From assembly GCA_963717085.1 (NCBI GenBank), contig CAVQVM010000005.1, positions 124,001-188,000 of the forward strand: DNA of 64,000 bases. Reading direction: 5' to 3'. A program made the translations under genes and the position numbers. The notes beneath the pieces were generated by a model that had not been told where the DNA came from, searched no databases, and saw nothing but the letters and a program-made list of their open reading frames with translations. This DNA comes from DASQUK01 sp963717085 (lineage in GTDB: Bacteria; Actinomycetota; Acidimicrobiia; Acidimicrobiales; VFJN01). Of the stretch, positions 42,878-51,435 are shown piece by piece; positions within the stretch are counted from its first letter, which is position 1, and each line of letters begins with the position of its first letter.

Positions 42878-43735
42878 TCAGCCCACCCGGTCGCCGGCGG
42901 GTGCGGCCCAGACCCCGGTGGCGGCGGCGTCGCGGGCGTAGTCGGCGAAGTCCCGGGGCTCGCGGCCGAGCGCCCGCTGGACGTCGTCGGTCACGTAGGC
43001 GTTGTTGCCGAGGACCTCACCGAACAGGTAGGTCAGGAACTCGACGAACTCCTCGGGCACGCCGAGCTCGGCGGCCCCGGCGGCGTACTCCTCCACCGAC
43101 ACCGGCACGTAGTGGATCCGGCGCCCGCTGGCCGCCGCGATCTCGCCGACGGCATCCGCGAAGGTCATCAGCCTCGGACTGGTCAGCTCGTACGTCTCGC
43201 CGATGTGCTGGTCGTCGGTCAGCGCCGCCACGGCCACGTCGGCGATGTCGTCGGCGTCGATAAACGGGTCGAGCTGCTCGGCGGCGGGCAGGACGACCTC
43301 GCCGTCGAGGATCGGCCCCACCAGGAAGTCCAGCTCACTGAAGTTCTGCATGAACCAGGCGCAGCGCACGATGGTCACGTCGGCGCCCGTCTCCTGGACC
43401 GTGCGCTCGGCGCGCTGGGCCTCCTCCTCGCCGCGGCCGGACAGCAGCACCAGGCGCCGGACGCCCTGCTCCAAGGCGTGGTCGGCCAGCGAGCGGACGG
43501 CCTCCGACGCACCGGGCACCGCCAGGTCGGGATAGTAGGAGACGTACACCGACCCGGCGCCCTGCAGCGCGGGCACCCATGTACTCTCGTCCTCCCAGTC
43601 AAACGGGATGGAGGCGGAGCGGGACCCGGCCCGCACCGGCAGGCCGCGTGCGGTCAACCGGTCGACGATCCGGCGGCCGGTCTTGCCGGTGCCGCCGAGC
43701 ACCAGCGTGGGCTTGGTCTGCGTGGTATCTGTCAT
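42878..43735 (-). CDS. NmrA-like NAD(P)-binding oxidoreductase
   Basis: The 285-residue protein opens with the Rossmann motif TLVLGGTGKTGRRIVDRL (GGTGxTG) and continues as an atypical short-chain dehydrogenase: VRRLVLLSGRGEEEAQRAER, VRCAWFMQNFSELDFLVGPI, FIDADDIADVAVAALTDD and YELTSPRLMTFADAVGEIAA. No Tyr-Lys catalytic pair of classical SDRs is visible, in line with NmrA/HSCARG proteins, which bind rather than turn over NADP. It follows the second ECF sigma locus at 38 nt and could belong to its transcript. Confidence 0.9.
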   Translation of the reverse strand: MTDTTQTKPTLVLGGTGKTGRRIVDRLTARGLPVRAGSRSASIPFDWEDESTWVPALQGAGSVYVSYYPDLAVPGASEAVRSLADHALEQGVRRLVLLSGRGEEEAQRAERTVQETGADVTIVRCAWFMQNFSELDFLVGPILDGEVVLPAAEQLDPFIDADDIADVAVAALTDDQHIGETYELTSPRLMTFADAVGEIAAASGRRIHYVPVSVEEYAAGAAELGVPEEFVEFLTYLFGEVLGNNAYVTDDVQRALGREPRDFADYARDAAATGVWAAPAGDRVG

Positions 43736-43772
43736 CGTGGCTCCTTTGGGTAGGCCATCAAGGGAATGCGCT

Positions 43773-43985
43773 TCACGAATCTGGCGGTTCGGGGGTGGGC
43801 TCGGCCGCGTCGTCGTCCTGTTGCTGCAATCTCCTCAGCGCGTCGAGGAACCCCAGCCAGCCCACGAACGGCTCCTCCGCCCCCCACCGGGTACGTAGGC
43901 GCCCGCTTATCGGCTCGCGGTCGAGATGGAGCTCGAGCTGGAGCCGCAGCACGTTCGCTTCCTCGAAGACAGGCTGGTCGTCCAC
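43773..43985 (-). CDS. Small acidic protein after the sigma factor gene
   Basis: The 70-residue product starts MDDQPVFEEANVLRLQLELH, has a middle ISGRLRTRWGAEEPFVGWLG and ends in an acidic tail. It begins 6 nt after the sigma factor stop, so the two are surely one transcript. The family is unknown. Since the sigma factor lacks most of its SnoaL tail, this gene may have come with the event that shortened it, or may be a small regulator. Confidence 0.6.
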   Translation of the reverse strand: MDDQPVFEEANVLRLQLELHLDREPISGRLRTRWGAEEPFVGWLGFLDALRRLQQQDDDAAEPTPEPPDS

Positions 43986-43991
43986 GGTGCC

Positions 43992-44645
43992 TCAGGCCAT
44001 CAGCGAGACGAGGGAGTCGACGTCGCAGCGCTCGAACGCGTCGACGTGGCGATGCAGGAGTGCCCGCTGTTCGTCGTCCAGCGAGCCGAGCTCGTCGACC
44101 GTGGTGTCGCCGGTCGCGAGGTTCGAGCGAGCCCGGCCGAGGGAGCTGTTGATCGCGGTCACGGTGGTGCCGTGGAGCTCGGCCACCTCGGCCGCCTGCC
44201 AGCGCAGGACGTCCCGGAGGATCAGCACCGACCGCTGACGTGGTGGAAGGCGCACCAGGGCCGCGACCAGGGCGCGGCGGACCGCGTCGCGGGTGATGGT
44301 CCGTTCCGCGGGATCGTCACCTGCGGACCGGGCGTGGCCCACGGGGACCGCTTCCAACCAGGCCGCGTCCCGCCGCCCGTCGCGGGTCGTGCCGCCGGCC
44401 ACGGGCCACGTCGTCGGATCCATGGGCCGGGCGCGCCGTTGCTTCGCGCGGCGCATGTCCAGGCACACGTTGATGGCGATGCGATGGAGCCACACCCGCA
44501 GCGACGAACGACCCTCGAAGTCGTCGAGGGCGCGCCAGGCTCGCACGAGCGTCTCCTGCACGGCGTCGTCGGCCTCGGACCAGGATCCCAGGAGGCGGCG
44601 GCAATGGGCGGCCAACTCGGACCGGTACGGCTCGAGGCGACGCAT
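43992..44645 (-). CDS. ECF sigma factor with a truncated SnoaL-like tail
   Basis: The ATG at 44645 (MRRLEPYRSELAAHCRRLLG) gives 217 residues. Region 2 is WSEADDAVQETLVRAWRALD with SSLRVWLHRIAINVCLDMRR; region 4 is LVRLPPRQRSVLILRDVLRW and LHGTTVTAINSSLGRARSNL. These match the RNA polymerase sigma-70 group of ~320 residues (SigG/ECF41-like) that ends in a SnoaL domain. Here only its beginning is left (LHRHVDAFERCDVDSLVSLM) before a TGA. In ECF41 factors the tail modulates activity, so this protein may be deregulated. Confidence 0.85.
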   Translation of the reverse strand: MRRLEPYRSELAAHCRRLLGSWSEADDAVQETLVRAWRALDDFEGRSSLRVWLHRIAINVCLDMRRAKQRRARPMDPTTWPVAGGTTRDGRRDAAWLEAVPVGHARSAGDDPAERTITRDAVRRALVAALVRLPPRQRSVLILRDVLRWQAAEVAELHGTTVTAINSSLGRARSNLATGDTTVDELGSLDDEQRALLHRHVDAFERCDVDSLVSLMA

Positions 44646-44799
44646 CGGTTGGTGGTCGAGGTCAACATCCGGCCCCGTCCCGGGCACGATGCTTGACGAT
44701 GCGGGACTGGCAATCGATCACCCGTCGACCGTAAGCAGCGAGGGCGGTCGGTGACATCGGGGACCTCCCTGATGTCGGTCCCTGAACTCTGACGGCCGC

Positions 44800-44823
44800 A
44801 CGCCCCCCGGGAGGTCGGGGCGT
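44800..44823 (-). terminator. Hairpin after the LuxR/AAA gene
   Basis: ACGCCCC and GGGGCGT form a 7-bp stem, extendable by wobble, with a 10-nt loop, 13 nt beyond the stop at 44837. It probably separates the regulator from the sigma factor gene downstream. Confidence 0.5.
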
Positions 44824-44836
44824 CGGTGACGACCGG

Positions 44837-47569
44837 TCAGCCCAACGCCGGGCCGAGCTGCCCCCGGCCCGAGATGTCGAGCTTGCGGTAGACGTGGCCG
44901 AGATGCGTCTCGACGGTCTTGCGCGTCACGAACAGGGCCTGAGCGATCTCCGGATTGCTGTACCCCTCGGCTGCGAGCTCGGCGACGCGTCGCTCCGACG
45001 CCGTCAGCTGCTGGACCCCACCGCGTTCGGGCACGCTCGAGCGGCCCCCGGCCGCACGCAGCTCCGTGGTGGCGCGCTCGGCGAGCGCGTGGGCGCCGCA
45101 CCGCCGCGCCACGACGAGCGCCTCGTCCAACGGGCCGCGCGCCTCGGATCGGCGGTTGGCGCGGCGGAGCGCGGCACCGAGGTCCGTGAGCGCACGCGCG
45201 TGCTCGAGCCGGGCGGGCGAGCGCCCGAGCACATCGGCCGCCTCCCGGAGCCTGTCCACGGACGCCGGCCCGCCCTCGACCAGGGCGGTGGCACGCAAGG
45301 CGACGCCGATGCCACTCGCCGCGCCCCAGCGCCGCGCCCGCTCGAGGTCGTCGACGGCCATGCTCCGAGCGTCGTCGCCGTGCCCCAGCGCGGCGACGGC
45401 GAGCACAGCACGCGAGCGCCAGCGCGACGCGAGCGGGTTCGCACCTCCCCACAGTTCGTCACGTCGCCCGAACTCGATCAGGTCGTCGACGCCCTGGCGG
45501 GTTCGCCCCTGCGCGATGCGTAACAGGCCGCGCGCCTCGAGGAGGTCGTTGAACGCCATGCCCGGCGGGATCTCGGCGCCCAGCCCGCTGGTGCCCAACG
45601 CGGCGTCGGCCGCCTCGACCTCGCCCTCCTCGATCAGGGCCTCGACGAGCAGGCCCAGTGCGTATGCCCTCCCGAGGTGGATGTCGTGGGCCGTCAGCAG
45701 CTCGAGCGCGGTGCGGGCGTCGGTCTCGGCACGCGCCACGTCACCACGCCGCAGGGACACCCAGCCCCGGAACTCGGTGACGAACGCCTGCGCCGGGATC
45801 GAGGCCCGAGCGCGGGCGTCGGCCAGCGCCTGCTCCACGCACGCGCCCGCGACGTCCAGGGCATCCGTGGCCAGCAGGCCGACCAGGAGCAGGTAGAGCG
45901 GCCCGGTGACGTCGACATCCTGCTCACCGAGCAAGCGCCCCCCGTCGAGCGCTCGCTCGAGATACGCCGCGGCCTCGGTCGACGACTCGCTGGCACGCGC
46001 CCGCTCGAAGGCCAGGCTCGCGAGCACCAGGCGCTCGGCGGGCGTGTCTCCCCGAAGCCGGGCGTATCGCTCCAGCCGCTGCGCCGCCGGCGCTCGCCGC
46101 TCGAGGCTCCCCTCCTGGGCGTGGGCCGCCAGCTCGGCCTCCAGCAACAGCGCCCGCTCGCGATCGTCGCGCTCGACGATCCCGATCACCGGCTCTATGG
46201 CCTCGACCGCCCGGTCCGACTCCCCCGCCATCGTGAGCGCGAGCGCCAGCCAGCGAACCGCAGCCGCGAGCAGAGCTGGGTCCGTGCTCAGCTCCACCGC
46301 CGATGCCAGGTGGCCGACGGCCTCCGGGCTGGCGAGGCTGTATTCGACCGATCCGAGCTCGACGAGCACCTCGGCCCGGGACGCTTCCGGCGGCGGCTCC
46401 AGCAACGCCCGCCGAAGGGAGGCGGCTGCCGACGCCGGGGCTCCCCGGACCAGAGCGTCCGCGGCTACGTGACGCAACAGCTCCACCCGCCCCGGGTCGC
46501 CCACGGGCTCAGCTTCCACGATCTGCGCCGCGATCCGTTCGTCTGAGGCCGCCTTCTTGGCCAGGATGCCCGCGGCCCGCGCGTGCGCCGCGGCACGCTC
46601 ACGCGGGCCGATGTCCGCGTACACGGCCTCCCGCACCACCGGGTGGGCGAACTCCAGACGCTCGCCCGGCTCGACGATCTCGAGCGCCACCAGCCGGTCC
46701 GCAGCACGGGCCGCCTCGTCGTCGTCGAGCCCGGCGAGATCGGCCGCCTCGGCCAGGCTGGCGCCGTCGCCGAGCACCGCGGCGGCGCGCACGAGTGGGC
46801 CCGCCGAGGCAGGGCCGCTCGACAGGCGCAGCAACACCGCCTGCGCAACCGCCGCAGGCCCGATGTGCCGCACGCGGACCGCCTCGCCGGCGTCGGCTGA
46901 AACGCCCTGTTCTCGGACCTCGCGCAGCAGTGCCTCCAGGAAGAAGGGATTGCCACCGGTGGCCTCGCTGCACGCTGCCGCGAAGTCGTACCCGACGCCC
47001 GGCCCCAGCGTCTCCTCGCAGAGCACCACCGCCGCCCCGATGCTCAGCGGTTGTGGCCGCAGCACGGTCGTCTCGGGTCCGGCAGCCAGCCGGGCCACCT
47101 CCGTCCCGACCGATTCGCCGCTCCGCGTCGAGGCCAGAACAACGAGCGGCAGGCCGTCCAGACGGGGCGCGAGATAGTTGAGGAGGCGCAGGGACTCGGG
47201 GTCGCACCAGTGGAGGTCGTCGACGGAGAGGGCCACGGGCCGCTCGTCGGCGAGGTTGACGAGCAGCCAGTACAGGCCGTGCAGCATCGAGAACGACCCA
47301 TCGCCGGCCGATGGGGGATGCGGTGCGCCCATGGGGGCGAAGAGCGGGCCCGCTAGCGCTGCGGCGCCCTCGAACAGACGGTCACGCTCGACGCCCGCGG
47401 CCCTCGCCAGGGTGGGCTCGAGGAGCTGCCGCACGCAGCCGTAGGCGAAGTCGTGCTCGAGCTCGCTGGCGCGCGCCCTCAAGCAGGTGAAGCCGGCGTC
47501 GCCCGCGGTCCGGGCGGCGGCGCGGAGCAGGCTGGTCTTGCCGAGCCCCGCGGGGGCCTCGACCAGCAC
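44837..47569 (-). CDS. LuxR-family AAA ATPase transcriptional regulator (start unclear)
   Basis: The first usable start codon is the GTG at 47569, giving 910 residues. Protein-like sequence typical of the family start (LLERERELGELSDAVRAAQA) continues in frame for another 30 or so codons to about 47662, without an ATG, GTG or TTG. Domains: AAA ATPase with Walker A EAPAGLGKTSLLRAA and Walker B VALSVDDLHWCDPESL, winged-helix/TPR-like region, and C-terminal LuxR HTH (LTASERRVAELAAEGYSNPE, VTRKTVETHLGHVYRKLDIS). The DUF1801 gene just upstream ends at 47725 and an ATG in another frame follows at 47720, so a frameshift near 47690 may have separated gene and start. Confidence 0.85.
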   Translation of the reverse strand: MLVEAPAGLGKTSLLRAAARTAGDAGFTCLRARASELEHDFAYGCVRQLLEPTLARAAGVERDRLFEGAAALAGPLFAPMGAPHPPSAGDGSFSMLHGLYWLLVNLADERPVALSVDDLHWCDPESLRLLNYLAPRLDGLPLVVLASTRSGESVGTEVARLAAGPETTVLRPQPLSIGAAVVLCEETLGPGVGYDFAAACSEATGGNPFFLEALLREVREQGVSADAGEAVRVRHIGPAAVAQAVLLRLSSGPASAGPLVRAAAVLGDGASLAEAADLAGLDDDEAARAADRLVALEIVEPGERLEFAHPVVREAVYADIGPRERAAAHARAAGILAKKAASDERIAAQIVEAEPVGDPGRVELLRHVAADALVRGAPASAAASLRRALLEPPPEASRAEVLVELGSVEYSLASPEAVGHLASAVELSTDPALLAAAVRWLALALTMAGESDRAVEAIEPVIGIVERDDRERALLLEAELAAHAQEGSLERRAPAAQRLERYARLRGDTPAERLVLASLAFERARASESSTEAAAYLERALDGGRLLGEQDVDVTGPLYLLLVGLLATDALDVAGACVEQALADARARASIPAQAFVTEFRGWVSLRRGDVARAETDARTALELLTAHDIHLGRAYALGLLVEALIEEGEVEAADAALGTSGLGAEIPPGMAFNDLLEARGLLRIAQGRTRQGVDDLIEFGRRDELWGGANPLASRWRSRAVLAVAALGHGDDARSMAVDDLERARRWGAASGIGVALRATALVEGGPASVDRLREAADVLGRSPARLEHARALTDLGAALRRANRRSEARGPLDEALVVARRCGAHALAERATTELRAAGGRSSVPERGGVQQLTASERRVAELAAEGYSNPEIAQALFVTRKTVETHLGHVYRKLDISGRGQLGPALG

Positions 47570-47724
47570 GATCCGGCCGTGTCCAGCCTGTGCCGCCCGT
47601 ACCGCGTCCGAGAGCTCGCCGAGCTCGCGTTCACGCTCCAGAAGTCTCGCCGCACCCTCGATTACGACAGTCTGCCCTCGAGCGCGCGCGCTCGCCGCAC
47701 GGTGCTCGGTGGACGGACATGCCG

Positions 47725-48066
47725 TCAGGCGGCGAGGGCGGCGCGTATCAGGTCGCGGAGCTCATCATCAGGGATCCCGGCGGCGGCATCGGGTCGCAGT
47801 TGGATGGTCCCTTTGCCCGTGATCAGCTCCGGGTGGCGGCCGGCGAAGCCAGCGTCGCGGCCCTGCCCCCAGCCGTAGATCGACACGCCGTGCTTCCACA
47901 CCCCGAGGTACAGGCGATTGCGGCCCACCTTGTACGTCGGTATCTGGTACGAGATCACCACCGAAGCGTCGGGGTGGACCTCGAGGATCAACCGGTGGAG
48001 GCGGTCGAACAGGGGCCGGTGCTCGGGCGGGATCGCGTCGACGTAATCGCGCACGGCGTCGTCCAT
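47725..48066 (-). CDS. DUF1801 (YdhG-like) protein
   Basis: The ATG at 48066 gives 113 residues: MDDAVRDYVDAIPPEHRPLF, then HPDASVVISYQIPTYKVGRN and LGVWKHGVSIYGWGQGRD, the hallmark of DUF1801 (alpha/beta fold of the YdhG/frataxin-like group). The C-terminal LITGKGTIQLRPDAAAGIPD is also conserved in the family. Function is unknown; the family has been linked to iron handling only in Bacillus FrdA-like members. It sits directly upstream of the LuxR/AAA gene. Confidence 0.87.
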   Translation of the reverse strand: MDDAVRDYVDAIPPEHRPLFDRLHRLILEVHPDASVVISYQIPTYKVGRNRLYLGVWKHGVSIYGWGQGRDAGFAGRHPELITGKGTIQLRPDAAAGIPDDELRDLIRAALAA

Positions 48067-48150
48067 CGCTCCATCATCTCTCGACCGCAGGCGAGCGTGC
48101 GGCGTGACTGTCTGGCGGCCAACGGGCCATCTGTCGCTACGGTCTCCCCG

Positions 48151-49110
48151 ATGAGCGACAAGAGCGGCGAAGAATCCCGAGCTGACGTGTCGTTGACGAA
48201 CCTCGACGAACCGCTGTTCGACGGAGCGGGAGCGACCAAGCGTGACCTGGTGGATTACCTGGACGGGGTGCGCGACCGGATCATCCCCGTGCTGAAGGAC
48301 CGGCCACTGTCGGTGATCCGGGTTCACCGCGGGCAGGAGGCGTTCATGCAGAAGAACGTCCCGAAGTACACGCCGTCGTGGGTGCGGACGGTGCAGATGT
48401 GGGCGGAGGCGTCCAAGCGGGACGTGTCCTACGCCCTGTGCAACGACCGCCGCACCCTCCTGTGGTTCGGCAACCAGCGCGCCGTCGAGTACCACCCCGC
48501 CCTGGTACGCGTCCAGCGCCCCGACCGCATCACCCACCTCGTGCTCGACCTCGACCCGCCCGATGGCGACGCGTTCCCGATGGCCGTCAGGGTCGCCCAC
48601 CTGGTCCGCCAGGCACTGACCGACGTCGGGCTCGAGGGTGCCGTCAAGACGAGCGGGGCGAAGGGCGTGCACGTCTTCGTCCCGATCGACAGCCGGCCCC
48701 CACCGGAGGACTCGGCTGCCGCCACCCGGGCCATCGCGGCGCGGGCGGAGCGTCTCGACCCGGCGATCGCCACGACGGCGTTCATGAAGGAGGACCGCGG
48801 CGGCAAGGTATTCGTCGACTCGACCCGGGTCGGCGGAGCCACCGTGATCTCGGCCTACAGCCCGCGGGTCCGACCCGGCGTGCCGGTGTCGTTCCCGGTG
48901 ACCTGGGACGAGCTCGACGACATCGCACCCGCCGACTTCACGGTGCACACGGCCCTGCAGCATCTGGGCGACGGCGACCCCTGGGCGGCCCAGATGCCGG
49001 GCCGACAGCGGTTGCCTGCAGACCTCATCGAGGAGGGTCACGCCATCCCGGTCGCCCGGGTGCAGGCCATGCACGAGGGCAAGCGCCGCAGCCGCGCGCG
49101 CCGCAGCTGA
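48151..49110 (+). CDS. LigD-type polymerase/primase domain protein
   Basis: The 319-residue product starts MSDKSGEESRADVSLTNLDE. The archaeo-eukaryotic primase fold of LigD PolDom is recognised by LFWFG-like LLWFGNQRAVEYHPALVRVQ, the catalytic metal motif LVLDLDPPDGD, VKTSGAKGVHVFVPID, and GGKVFVDSTRVGGATVISAY with the third Asp. Such proteins act with Ku and an ATP-dependent ligase in end joining. Here neither ku nor a ligase domain is in the window, as is common for stand-alone actinobacterial PolDoms. It is divergent from the DUF1801 gene by 84 nt. Confidence 0.9.
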   Translation: MSDKSGEESRADVSLTNLDEPLFDGAGATKRDLVDYLDGVRDRIIPVLKDRPLSVIRVHRGQEAFMQKNVPKYTPSWVRTVQMWAEASKRDVSYALCNDRRTLLWFGNQRAVEYHPALVRVQRPDRITHLVLDLDPPDGDAFPMAVRVAHLVRQALTDVGLEGAVKTSGAKGVHVFVPIDSRPPPEDSAAATRAIAARAERLDPAIATTAFMKEDRGGKVFVDSTRVGGATVISAYSPRVRPGVPVSFPVTWDELDDIAPADFTVHTALQHLGDGDPWAAQMPGRQRLPADLIEEGHAIPVARVQAMHEGKRRSRARRS

Positions 49111-49128
49111 CCCCACCGGGCGGGAGCG

Positions 49129-49881
49129 TCAGCGGGGGTTCACGACGCGAAGTCGGGCCTGGCCGACCTCGCCGATTCGGTGCGGCCGTTGGGTTCCTCC
49201 CAGTCCTCCTGCCGCCCGAGGGCGGTGAGGTCGAGGAAGTAGTACGAGCCCCCGGTGCTCTCGAGCCCGCGCGTATTGGGAGTACGTGTGGAACACGCGG
49301 CCGTCGACCTGGAGGAAGCAGCTCCGGCCGGGCATCTCGAAGGGCTGGTCGGCCTCGAAGAAGTCCGATCCCATGGCCTCGAACTCCGCCTTGGTGCGGA
49401 AGTTGTACTGGGCCGGGGCGACCGACTCGTCGATCGTGACCCGGAAGTCGTAGTTGAAGTCGGTTCCGAACGAGGAGTACCAGGGGATGTCCCAGCCCTT
49501 CTTGGCCTTCCACCGCTCGAGCTTCTCCAGAGGGGCGCGCGACACCATCGCGTAGCTCGTGTCGCGGGTGTGCAGGTGCTCGAGGAAGCCCGGCGACAGC
49601 TCGTCGGTGCCGGCGGTGCAGCTCGGGCAGCCGTCCTCCCACTCCGGATCGAACATGAAGTGGTAGATGATGAGCTGCCGGCGGCCGTCGAACATGTCGA
49701 TGAGGCGCACCTTGCCATCGGGACCGTCGAACACGTAGTCCTTCTCGATCTCGACCATGGGCAGGTTGCGCCGCTCGGTGCTCAGCGCGTCCCGCCGCCT
49801 GGTCAGGTCCTTCTCCCTGGCCAGCAGCTCGGTCTGTGCCGCCAGCCATTCGTCTCGTGTGGCGACCTTGGGAAGACTCAT
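49129..49881 (-). CDS. DUF899 thioredoxin-like protein, C-terminus frameshifted
   Basis: The 250-residue frame begins MSLPKVATRDEWLAAQTELL and has the DUF899 core: LIIYHFMFDPEWEDGCPSC, SYAMVSRAPLEKLERWKAKK and SSFGTDFNYDFRV. The last conserved block continues in another frame after about residue 205 (LESTGGSYYFLDLTALGRQE to 49140), while the frame as read gives an unrelated Arg-rich end. A single missing base near 49268 accounts for this. The protein is probably still folded but lacks its normal C-terminus, or the base is an assembly error. Confidence 0.8.
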   Translation of the reverse strand: MSLPKVATRDEWLAAQTELLAREKDLTRRRDALSTERRNLPMVEIEKDYVFDGPDGKVRLIDMFDGRRQLIIYHFMFDPEWEDGCPSCTAGTDELSPGFLEHLHTRDTSYAMVSRAPLEKLERWKAKKGWDIPWYSSFGTDFNYDFRVTIDESVAPAQYNFRTKAEFEAMGSDFFEADQPFEMPGRSCFLQVDGRVFHTYSQYARAREHRGLVLLPRPHRPRAAGGLGGTQRPHRIGEVGQARLRVVNPR

Positions 49882-49960
49882 CTCGCTCTCCTCACGCTCG
49901 CGGGTCGGTCTGCGTGTCCGGCAAACACATGGATGACATCGGCTTGGCGCCCGGAGGCGC

Positions 49961-50668
49961 TCAGCGATCGTCGTCGGCGAGGCGCCGGCGGCGCTCGATC
50001 TCCTCGTCGGTCGGCGTCTCGAAGGCGAACGAGCCCCGCTCGACGTCGCCGGCGCGCCGGTACGTGGTCATGATGACCCCGGTGCTCGACGTGGTCGCGT
50101 CGACCAGCGCCATGCCGGCGGGCACGGCGCCCCGCCCGAACAGCCGCTTGCCGGGCCCGACGACGACCGGGAAGATCCAGATCCGGAACTCGTCGACGAG
50201 ATCGTGCTCGAGCAGCGTCTGGATGAGGTCGCTGCTCCCCTGGACGGAGATCTCCGGCCCGCCCTCGGCCTTGAGCTTGGCCACCGCGTCGGCCACGTCG
50301 CCTTCGAGCAGGGTGGAGTTGTTCCAGTCGACCTTGTCCAGGGTCCGCGACGCGACGTACTTCTTCGCCGTGTTCAGAGCGGCGGCGGCGGGGTCGTCGA
50401 CGTCGCTCGCCGTTCCGCCCCGCTCGGCGCGCTCCTCGTCGCCGGCGTAGGGCCAGTGGGCGGCGAATATCTCGTAGGTCTTCCGCCCGAGGAGGATGTC
50501 GAAGGGCTTGGCGAAGTTCTCGCCCATGGCGGCGCCCATCGCCTCGTCCCAGTAGTTCACCGACCATCCACCCTGGGTGAATCCGCCGGTGGGGTCCTCC
50601 TGGGGACCACCCGGCGCCTGCATGACGCCGTCGAGCGTCAGAAAGGTGGAGACAACGAGGCTTCTCAT
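49961..50668 (-). CDS. RibD C-terminal/dihydrofolate reductase-like protein
   Basis: At 235 residues it follows the YyaP/YwjB-type pattern: MRSLVVSTFLTLDGVMQAPG at the start, FDILLGRKTYEIFAAHWPYA, KYVASRTLDKVDWNNSTLLE and EISVQGSSDLIQTLLEHDLV (NADPH-binding GSxxL), then DEFRIWIFPVVVGPGKRLFG. This fold reduces pyrimidine or pterin intermediates in known members, but the stand-alone family has no assigned substrate. It lies 79 nt upstream of the DUF899 gene on the same strand, a pairing often met in actinobacteria. Confidence 0.9.
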   Translation of the reverse strand: MRSLVVSTFLTLDGVMQAPGGPQEDPTGGFTQGGWSVNYWDEAMGAAMGENFAKPFDILLGRKTYEIFAAHWPYAGDEERAERGGTASDVDDPAAAALNTAKKYVASRTLDKVDWNNSTLLEGDVADAVAKLKAEGGPEISVQGSSDLIQTLLEHDLVDEFRIWIFPVVVGPGKRLFGRGAVPAGMALVDATTSSTGVIMTTYRRAGDVERGSFAFETPTDEEIERRRRLADDDR

Positions 50669-50907
50669 CGACGGCGCTCCTTCGCTTCCCGTGTGTGTCG
50701 CGTTGTCCGTACGACGGGGCGACGTCCCCTAACTCATCGCGCACGCCTCCGCACCTCACCCCCGGCCGCCACGGACGGGTGCACGAGAATGGTGCGCCGG
50801 CAACCGGGTACAACGTCGATCGAGCGATCACGAGGCCGCCGCGCGAGCCCGCTCGGCGCGCGGGTGGGAACCTGGTCCATCCGAGCGCAGCGGTCCGGGG
50901 GGTGTCG

Positions 50908-51435
50908 ATGCAGGACGAATCAGCCAAGGTGAGTGACGGCAGCGCAGGCCGCGGCGGGGACGAGGAAAGCCCCGCCGAACGCGCCAATCGTGAGCTGATC
51001 GAGCTACTCAACGAGCTCCGGGTGGCGCTCCCGGGCGTCCAGGTGCTCTTCGCGTTCCTGCTCGTCGTCCCGTTCTCGGAGCGCTTCGGCGACCTGGATG
51101 CCGGCGACCGCCGCGTCTACTTCGCCGCCGTGTTGGCGACCGTCGGGGCGACCATTTGTCTGATTGCGCCGAGCGCTCATCACCGGCTCCGGTTCCGCTC
51201 GGGCGTGAAGGAGCAGCTCCTTCGGGTCGCCAACGTGTTCGCGATCGTCGGCCTGGCGCTCGTGGCATTCGCAGTCACCGCGGTCACGTACGTCATTACC
51301 GATGAGATCTACCCCGGAACCATTCCTCGGGTTGTCGCTGCCGTGCTGGCGGGCAGCTTCGCCATCGTCTGGTTCGTGCTGCCGGTGTTCTATCGGCCGG
51401 CCAAGACCCCCGAATCCAGCCCGCCGGACGGCTAG
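50908..51435 (+). CDS. DUF6328-like membrane protein
   Basis: The ATG at 50908 follows GGGGGGTG by 4 nt; 175 residues. After a charged N-terminus the helix ERANRELIELLNELRVALPG leads into four TM segments (VQVLFAFLLVVPFSERFGDL, VYFAAVLATVGATICLIAPS, VANVFAIVGLALVAFAVTAV, VVAAVLAGSFAIVWFVLPVF). The motif ELLNELRVxLPGxQVLFAFL identifies the family, whose role is unknown. Its stop overlaps that of gnd by 4 nt, in opposite orientation. Confidence 0.85.
   Translation: MQDESAKVSDGSAGRGGDEESPAERANRELIELLNELRVALPGVQVLFAFLLVVPFSERFGDLDAGDRRVYFAAVLATVGATICLIAPSAHHRLRFRSGVKEQLLRVANVFAIVGLALVAFAVTAVTYVITDEIYPGTIPRVVAAVLAGSFAIVWFVLPVFYRPAKTPESSPPDG

Noticed and set aside
44718..45452. A minus-strand open frame overlapping the end of the LuxR/AAA gene
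   Set aside because: Arg/Ala/Gly-rich shadow of the regulator in another frame, with no start signal.
47725..49116. A 463-residue minus-strand frame covering the DUF1801 gene and running opposite the LigD-type gene
   Set aside because: Only the last 113 codons are protein-like; the rest is the complement of the polymerase domain. The DUF1801 start at 48066 explains it.
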